Assembly (NCBI GenBank): GCA_022567015.1
Contig: JADFHR010000092.1
Coordinates: 1 to 11,574, forward strand
Source: Pseudomonadota bacterium
GTDB taxonomy: Bacteria; Pseudomonadota; Alphaproteobacteria; Rhodospirillales; 2-02-FULL-58-16
Direction of reading: 5' to 3'
DNA length: 11,574 nt
Shown: positions 6,526 through 11,574 of the stretch, piece after piece
Numbering within the stretch: the first letter of the stretch is position 1
Layout of the letters: each line of letters begins with the position of its first letter
The notes under the pieces: generated by a model
Told to the model about the DNA's origin: nothing
The model's input: only the letters and a program-made list of their open reading frames with translations
The model's database searches: none
Position numbers and translations under genes: made by a program

Positions 6526-8853
6526 TCAATTCCTAAGCGGCTTGCCGGTGTCCAGCATGTGCTCGATCCGGGCGATGGTGGCGGGATGGCGCACCAGCTC
6601 CATGAAGGCGCGGCGCTCGAGGGCCAGCAGGTCGTCCTCGGTGAGGCTTTCGGTGACGTCGGTTCCGTCGCCGCTGAGGACCCCGGCCAGAACCTTGGCC
6701 ACCACCTCGTCGTGGGGCGTCGCCTTGCCCAGCTTGCGCAGGCCGTAGAGGACCATGGTCAGGGCGACCCGCGCCGCCGGCCCGGGCAGGGAAATCTCCG
6801 GCGGCTCGGGCGGGGTATAGCCGTCGACGAGGTCGAGCGCCCGGGCCTTGGCGTCGGCCAGCAGGCGGTCCCGGTTCATGGTGATGCCGTCGTCGGCGGC
6901 CAGGTACAGGAGATCCCTGGCCTCGGGCGCCGACCTGGCCACCGTGGCCGTGCCCACGGTCTCGAAGACCTTGATGACGGGGGGCATGAAACCGCGCGGG
7001 CGCAGGGGACTGGCGGACCAGCGCACGAGCATTTCCTTGCACCCGCCCCAGGCCGGAACGACGCCGACGCCGGTCTCCACCAGGCCCACGTAGAACTCGG
7101 CATGGGCCTGGACGGCGTCGCAGTGCAGGAGAATCTCGCACCCCCCGCCGAGGGCCATCCCGGCCGGCGCGCCGACCACCGGGAAGGGGGCGTACTTGAG
7201 GGCCTTGTACGCGTCCTGCCCCCGGACCAGCATGTCCTCGATCATCGGCCAGGCGGCGAGGTTGGCGGCGAACAGCATCAGTCCCAGGTTGGCGCCGGCC
7301 GAGAAGTTGCTGCCCTCGTTGTAGATGACCAGGGCCTGGTAGCCGTCGGCCACGATGTCGACGGCCTTGCCGACCATGGCCAGGGTGCCCAGGTCGAGCG
7401 CGTTCATCTTGGTGTGGAACTCCAGGCACACCACGCCGTCGCCGATGTCCCACAGGCTGGCCGAGGCGTTGCGCGCCAGGGGCTGGCTTCGCAGTTTCAC
7501 GTCGGACAGCAAAAGCACGCCGGTGGCGCGCCGCACGTCGGCGTACCCGCCGTCGAACGTCAGGTGCTGGGGGCGGCCCTCGTCGGTGCGGTAGAACGTG
7601 CCGGCACCCACCGTTTCCAGCAGATCGGGCACCGGCAGGCCGTCGGTTTTCAGCTTTTCGGCGAACCACGCGGCTCCCAGCTGATCGATGAGCTGGAAGG
7701 GACCGGACTTCCAGTTGAAGCCGAGGCGCATGGCCTCGTCGACGGCCACGATGTCGCCGGCGATCTCGGGCGCCAGATGGGCGGCGTAGCCGAGGGTCCG
7801 GGCCATGACCCGCCAGGCGTAGCGTCCGCCCTTGTCGGGGTGTTCCATCAGGGCGCGCAGGCCGCCTTTCCTGGCCGCCTCGACGCTGTCCAGCCTGGGC
7901 TTCTGGGCCGGGTGGTAGGCGCCGGTCTCGAGGTCGATGGCCTCCTTGACCCTCTTGCCCGAAGACGTGTCGAGCCGGTAGAAGCCGCCCTTGCCCTTGC
8001 GCCCCGTGTACCCGTCGGCGATCATTTTCCTGATCAGCTCCGGTTCCCGGCGGACGGCGTGGAACGCGTCCGTCTCGGGCAGGGCGCCGGCCAGGCTGCC
8101 CAGCACGTGGGGCATGAGGTCGAGCCCCACCAGATCGAGCAGGCCGAAGACGCCGGTCTTGGGAATGCCCATCGGCCGGCCGCAGACCAGGTCCGCCTCC
8201 TCGACCGTCAGGCCGGCCTCCATGGCCTCCAGCACGCCGCATTGCAGCCAGTAGATGCCGATGCGGTTGGCGATGAAGCCCGGCGTGTCCTTGCACTCCA
8301 CCACGCCCTTGCCCAGGGCCACGTCGGCGAAGCGGCGGACGGCCTGCACAGCGTCGGCGCGGGTCTTTTCCCCCGCCACCAGTTCCAGCAGGCGCATGTA
8401 GCGCGGCGGATTGAAGAAGTGGGTGATGAGGAAATCGCGGGCGAAGCCGCCGGGCATGCCCTCGCACAGCACGGCGAGGGGGATCGTGGAGGTGTTGGAC
8501 GAAACGATGGAGCCCGGCTTGCGCACCGCGTCGATCTTCCCATAGATCGCGTGCTTGGCCTCCACCTTCTCGATCACCGCCTCGATGATCCAGTCGCAAT
8601 CGGCGACGCGGTCCAGGTGGTCCTCGATATTGCCGGTGGTGATCAGTTTGGCGTTGCGTTTGTGCATGAAGGCCGCCGGGTCGGCCTTGAGCAGTTTCTT
8701 GACCGCGTCCTCGGCGAGGGCGTCGCGGTTCTCCGCCCCCTCGGGGACGATGTCGAGCAGGACCACCGGCACGCCGGCATTGGTGATGTGGGCGGCGATG
8801 CCGGCGCCCATGACGCCGGCGCCGATGACGCCGACTTTTTTGATCTCCGCCAT
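6526..8853 (-). CDS. Bifunctional 3-hydroxyacyl-CoA dehydrogenase / enoyl-CoA hydratase
   Basis: A 775-aa protein. The dehydrogenase half comes first: NAD-binding GAGVMGAGIA (11-20), SSNTST (118-123), catalytic H145 in THFFNPPRYM with E157, and the C-terminal 3HCDH helical domain with KDTPGFIANRIG (188-199). The crotonase half follows from about 465: FSAGANL (517-523, oxyanion hole), MALGGGCE with E573 and VETGVGVVP with E593, the likely pair of hydratase glutamates. The dehydrogenase-then-hydratase order is opposite to E. coli FadB and like Bacillus FadN. It catalyses hydration of 2-enoyl-CoA and NAD+-dependent oxidation of the 3-hydroxyacyl-CoA. The ATG abuts the thiolase TAG with no gap (TAGATG), with GGAAG inside the thiolase end, so translational coupling is likely. 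Both active sites look intact. Confidence 0.94.
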   Translation of the reverse strand: MAEIKKVGVIGAGVMGAGIAAHITNAGVPVVLLDIVPEGAENRDALAEDAVKKLLKADPAAFMHKRNAKLITTGNIEDHLDRVADCDWIIEAVIEKVEAKHAIYGKIDAVRKPGSIVSSNTSTIPLAVLCEGMPGGFARDFLITHFFNPPRYMRLLELVAGEKTRADAVQAVRRFADVALGKGVVECKDTPGFIANRIGIYWLQCGVLEAMEAGLTVEEADLVCGRPMGIPKTGVFGLLDLVGLDLMPHVLGSLAGALPETDAFHAVRREPELIRKMIADGYTGRKGKGGFYRLDTSSGKRVKEAIDLETGAYHPAQKPRLDSVEAARKGGLRALMEHPDKGGRYAWRVMARTLGYAAHLAPEIAGDIVAVDEAMRLGFNWKSGPFQLIDQLGAAWFAEKLKTDGLPVPDLLETVGAGTFYRTDEGRPQHLTFDGGYADVRRATGVLLLSDVKLRSQPLARNASASLWDIGDGVVCLEFHTKMNALDLGTLAMVGKAVDIVADGYQALVIYNEGSNFSAGANLGLMLFAANLAAWPMIEDMLVRGQDAYKALKYAPFPVVGAPAGMALGGGCEILLHCDAVQAHAEFYVGLVETGVGVVPAWGGCKEMLVRWSASPLRPRGFMPPVIKVFETVGTATVARSAPEARDLLYLAADDGITMNRDRLLADAKARALDLVDGYTPPEPPEISLPGPAARVALTMVLYGLRKLGKATPHDEVVAKVLAGVLSGDGTDVTESLTEDDLLALERRAFMELVRHPATIARIEHMLDTGKPLRN

Positions 8854-9990
8854 CTATACGGCTTCCAGGATGGTGGCGATGCCCTGGCCGCCGCCGATGC
8901 ACTGGGTGGCGAGCGCATAGGTGCCGCCTTCGCGCTTCAACAGCTGGGCCGCCTTGCCGGTGATGCGGGCGCCGGTGGCGCCCAGGGGATGGCCGAGCGC
9001 GATGGCGCCGCCGTCCACGTTTACCGTGTCCGCGTCCAGGTCCAGATCCCGGATGCAGGCCAGGGACTGGGAGGCGAAGGCCTCGTTGAGTTCGACGATG
9101 TCGATATCGGCGGCGCCAAGCCCGGCCCGCTGCAGGGCCTTCTTGGTCGCCGCCACCGGCCCGATGCCCATGAGTTCGGGCGCGCAGCCGGCCACGGCGA
9201 TGCTCTTGACCCGGGCCAGGGGCTCGAGCCCGTGCTTTTCGGCGTAGTCTTCGCTGCACACCAGGATCGCCGAGGCCCCATCGCTCAACGGCGAAGACGT
9301 GCCCGCGGTCACCGTGCCCTTTTTGTCGAAGGCGGGTTTCAGGCCGGCCAGGGCGTCCAGGGTGGTGTCGGGGCGGATGCAGCCGTCGCGGTCCACCGTG
9401 GCCCCGTTATGGACGATGGGGACGATCTCGTCGCTCAGCTTTCCCCCGGCCTGGGCGGCCGCCGCCTTGGTATGGCTGGCCAGGGCGAATTCGTCCTGCT
9501 GCCGGCGCGAGATCCGGTATTTGCCGGCCACGTTCTCGGCGGTCTCGCCCATGGACATGTAGGCCTCGGGGTGGGATTCGTACAGTCCCGGATGGGGCAG
9601 GGGGTTGAAGCCCATGATGGGCACCCGGGTCATGGATTCCACGCCGGCGCAGATGAAGACGTCGCCGGCGTTCATGCGCATGGCGCCGGCGGCCATGTGG
9701 ACGGCCTGCATGGACGAGCCGCAGAAATGGTTGACCGTGACGCCGGCGACCGACAGGGGCAACTCCGCCAGAAACCCGATCAGGCGCGCCATGTTCAGTC
9801 CCTGCTCGCCCTCGGGGAAGGCGCAGCCGACGATCAGGTCCTCGATGTCGTCGGCGTTGACGCCGGTCCTTTCGATCAGCCCCTTGATCACCTGCGCCGC
9901 AAGCTCGTCGGGCCGGACCTTGGTCAGTCCTCCCTTGTTGGCGGGTGTGAACGGGGAACGGGCGTACCCGGCGATGACCACGTTTTCCAT
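8854..9990 (-). CDS. fadA: Acetyl-CoA acyltransferase (3-ketoacyl-CoA thiolase, FadA type)
   Basis: A thiolase of 378 aa when started at 9990. All catalytic parts are present: nucleophile C90 in VNHFCGSSMQA, the NEAF segment (302-305), H334 in ALGHPLGATGARI and C364 in TQCIGGGQG. HPGLYESHPEAYMSMGETAENVA and the order of motifs resemble the FadA beta-oxidation type more than the biosynthetic PhaA type, and the operon agrees. It cleaves 3-ketoacyl-CoA with CoA to acetyl-CoA and a shortened acyl-CoA. The frame also has an upstream ATG at 10008 that overlaps the ligase stop as TGATG. That ATG lacks a Shine-Dalgarno, whereas the ATG at 9990 has GGAG 9 nt upstream and begins MENVVIAGYARSPF, the usual thiolase N-terminus. 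The upstream start would add six residues. The symbol is assigned by type, not orthology. Confidence 0.93.
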   Translation of the reverse strand: MENVVIAGYARSPFTPANKGGLTKVRPDELAAQVIKGLIERTGVNADDIEDLIVGCAFPEGEQGLNMARLIGFLAELPLSVAGVTVNHFCGSSMQAVHMAAGAMRMNAGDVFICAGVESMTRVPIMGFNPLPHPGLYESHPEAYMSMGETAENVAGKYRISRRQQDEFALASHTKAAAAQAGGKLSDEIVPIVHNGATVDRDGCIRPDTTLDALAGLKPAFDKKGTVTAGTSSPLSDGASAILVCSEDYAEKHGLEPLARVKSIAVAGCAPELMGIGPVAATKKALQRAGLGAADIDIVELNEAFASQSLACIRDLDLDADTVNVDGGAIALGHPLGATGARITGKAAQLLKREGGTYALATQCIGGGQGIATILEAV

Positions 9991-9999
9991 GTGCTGCAG

Positions 10000-10003
10000 C
10001 TCC
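10000..10003 (-). promoter_or_regulatory. Ribosome binding site deciding the thiolase start
   Basis: GGAG on the minus strand lies 9 nt before ATG 9990. No comparable site precedes the ATG at 10008 (upstream sequence ACAAAAGACC), so 9990 is preferred as the thiolase start, leaving 17 nt between it and the ligase stop. Confidence 0.5.
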
Positions 10004-10007
10004 GCCA

Positions 10008-11574
10008 TCAGGTCTTTTGTTCACTTAGGTGTTCGCGCATCCGTTCGCCCGGGGCTTCGGCGGTGGCCGCCTTGGCCATTTCCTCGGCGATCAGCTCCTT
10101 CTTCGACAGCTTGCCGATCAGGGTCTTGGGCAGGGTGTCGCGGAACTCGATCCGCCGGGGCGTCTCGAAGGGCGCAAGCTTGTCCCTGAGGAAGCGGCGC
10201 AGCTCCGCCGCGGTGATGCTTTCCCCGGGGCGCAGCTTGACGAAGGCCTTGACGATCTCGCCCCGGTGCTCGTCCGGGACGCCGCACACGGTGACTTCCT
10301 CGACCGCGGAGTGGAGGTAGATCGCCTCCTCGACCATGCGCGGATAGACGTTGAACCCGCCCGCCAGAATCAGCTCCTTGATGCGGTCGATGATGTAAAG
10401 ATAGCCGTCGTCGTCCAGGTAGCCGACGTCGCCGGTGTGCAGGCGCCCGCCCCGCATGGCGTCCATGGTCTCCTGGGCGCGGTTCGAATAGCCGTGCATG
10501 ACCTGGGGGCCGGTGATGCAGATTTCGCCGTGCTCGCCCGGCCCGAGCAGCCGGTCCGGATCGTCGAGGGCGACGATCTCGATCACCGTCCCCGGCATGG
10601 GCAGGCCGGCCGAGCCCGCCTTTTTGACGCCGTGCAGCGGACTGACGGTGCACACCGGTCCCGTCTCGCTGAGGCCGTAGCCCTCGACCAGGGTGCAGCC
10701 GGTCAGGGTCTCGAAGGTGCGCCGCACGCCTTCGGGCAGCGGCGCCCCGCCGCAGATGCAAAAGGCGAGGCTGGAGAGGTCGTATTTGGCCAGGTCGCGG
10801 TGGGAATTCAGGGCCGAAAACATGGTCGGCACGCCGATGAAGATCGTCGGCTGCTCGCGGTCGATGGTCCGCAGCACCTCGATCGGCTTGAAGTGGGGCA
10901 GCAGGATCAGCTCCCAGCCGAAGCGCAGGCACAGGTTCATCACCGCCGTCATGCCGAAGGCGTGGAACAGGGGCAGCACACCCAGCATCTTCTCCTCGCC
11001 GGGCTTGGTGTCGGGACCCCACATCCCCACCTGCACCGCGTTGGCATACAGGTTCGCATGGGTCAGCATGGCGCCCTTGGGCAGGCCGGTGGTGCCGCCG
11101 GTGTACTGGAGCACGGCGATGTCGCGGGCCGGATCGACCGCCACGGGATCGACGGCCCCGTCGTTGTCGATCAGACGTTCATAGAGGACGTGGCGGTCGT
11201 CATCGGGAACGGTGGCCGTCTCCCGGCGCCGCAGGATGGCGAACAGCGCTTTCTGCGCAAACGGCAGGATGCCGCTCATGGAGCACACCACGATGCGCTC
11301 CAGCGTGCCGTCACCGAGCCGCCCGACCACCTTCGCGTACAACGCCTTCATGTTCAGGGTCACCAGGATGCACATGCCCGAATCGCGGATCTGCCGCTCG
11401 ATCTCGCGCTCCGCGTACAGGGGGTTGACGTTGACCACCGTGCCGCCGGCCTTGAGCACGGCATAGAAGCAGATCACGGCGTACGGGCAGTTGGGCAGCA
11501 TCAGCCCGACCTTGATCCCCTTGCGGACCCCCAGCCCCTGGAAGCCCTTCGCCGCGCGGGCGACGAGGTCGCCG
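10008..11574 (-). CDS. fadD: Long-chain fatty-acid-CoA ligase (5' end outside window)
   Basis: The last 521 codons and the stop are visible. The frame runs off the right edge without a start: the segment before MLPNCPYAV reads DLVARAAKGFQGLGVRKGIKVG, which is normal ligase sequence, so the ATG at 11501 is internal. About 40-50 N-terminal residues are missing compared with FadD. ANL-superfamily motifs are clear: P-loop YTGGTTGLPKG (about 11069-11105), YGLSETGPV, HTGDVGYLDDDGYLYIIDRIKELILAGGFNVYP, and the C-terminal LPKTLIGK with the catalytic Lys at 10110-10112. It activates free fatty acids to acyl-CoA through an acyl-AMP intermediate, probably at the inner membrane face. It is the first visible gene of the beta-oxidation operon; the operon promoter must lie beyond the window. 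Confidence 0.93.
   Translation of the reverse strand, partial: GDLVARAAKGFQGLGVRKGIKVGLMLPNCPYAVICFYAVLKAGGTVVNVNPLYAEREIERQIRDSGMCILVTLNMKALYAKVVGRLGDGTLERIVVCSMSGILPFAQKALFAILRRRETATVPDDDRHVLYERLIDNDGAVDPVAVDPARDIAVLQYTGGTTGLPKGAMLTHANLYANAVQVGMWGPDTKPGEEKMLGVLPLFHAFGMTAVMNLCLRFGWELILLPHFKPIEVLRTIDREQPTIFIGVPTMFSALNSHRDLAKYDLSSLAFCICGGAPLPEGVRRTFETLTGCTLVEGYGLSETGPVCTVSPLHGVKKAGSAGLPMPGTVIEIVALDDPDRLLGPGEHGEICITGPQVMHGYSNRAQETMDAMRGGRLHTGDVGYLDDDGYLYIIDRIKELILAGGFNVYPRMVEEAIYLHSAVEEVTVCGVPDEHRGEIVKAFVKLRPGESITAAELRRFLRDKLAPFETPRRIEFRDTLPKTLIGKLSKKELIAEEMAKAATAEAPGERMREHLSEQKT

Noticed and set aside
6533..9259. A 908-codon minus-strand open frame, and a 720-codon one at 4367-6529
   Set aside because: Both lie in a shifted frame of the real operon genes, and their translations are Arg/Gly/Pro-rich shadows without domains.
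5395..10320. A 1641-codon open frame on the + strand, antisense to the beta-oxidation operon
   Set aside because: It crosses several clear minus-strand genes with intact catalytic motifs. Its translation is low in complexity (rich in G, H, Q, V, A, D) and has no recognisable domain. Long antisense frames are expected when third positions are almost all G or C.

Overview
The window is GC-rich with strongly GC-biased third codon positions. Its gene content (a TPR/2OG-Fe(II) oxygenase fusion and a compact fatty-acid degradation operon) fits an alphaproteobacterium, perhaps a Rhodospirillales-like one. That placement is an inference from composition and gene style; no rRNA or marker gene is present. 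I see no tRNA or rRNA gene, CRISPR array, insertion sequence or phage gene.

Left part (1-2950): two unrelated-looking 2-oxoglutarate/Fe(II) oxygenases diverge from a region of about 720 bp that has no convincing gene. The leftward gene is a small aspartyl/asparaginyl beta-hydroxylase-like protein. The rightward gene is a nine-TPR protein that ends in a second 2OG-Fe(II) oxygenase domain. The divergent region holds a good sigma70-type promoter for the leftward gene, weaker promoter candidates for the rightward gene, and an AT-rich 19-bp palindrome.

Middle part (2965-4706): on the + strand follow a HAD-superfamily hydrolase, 14 bp behind the TPR gene and probably co-transcribed with it, and a patatin-like phospholipase 74 bp further on. 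The patatin gene converges on the next operon with a 31-bp gap.

Right part (4738-11574, minus strand): a tightly packed beta-oxidation operon read right to left. It encodes a long-chain acyl-CoA ligase (5' end outside the window), a FadA-type thiolase, a bifunctional 3-hydroxyacyl-CoA dehydrogenase/enoyl-CoA hydratase with dehydrogenase domain first, and a large acyl-CoA dehydrogenase with extra N- and C-terminal domains. Intergenic gaps are 0-17 nt. Together these cover activation, dehydrogenation, hydration, second oxidation and thiolysis, so one transcript could carry a full cycle. The patatin next door could supply free fatty acids, but that link rests on proximity only.

Most of the window is ordinary metabolism. 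The parts that deserve a second look are the divergent oxygenase pair, the higher-order repeat structure inside the TPR array, and the gene-poor divergent region.
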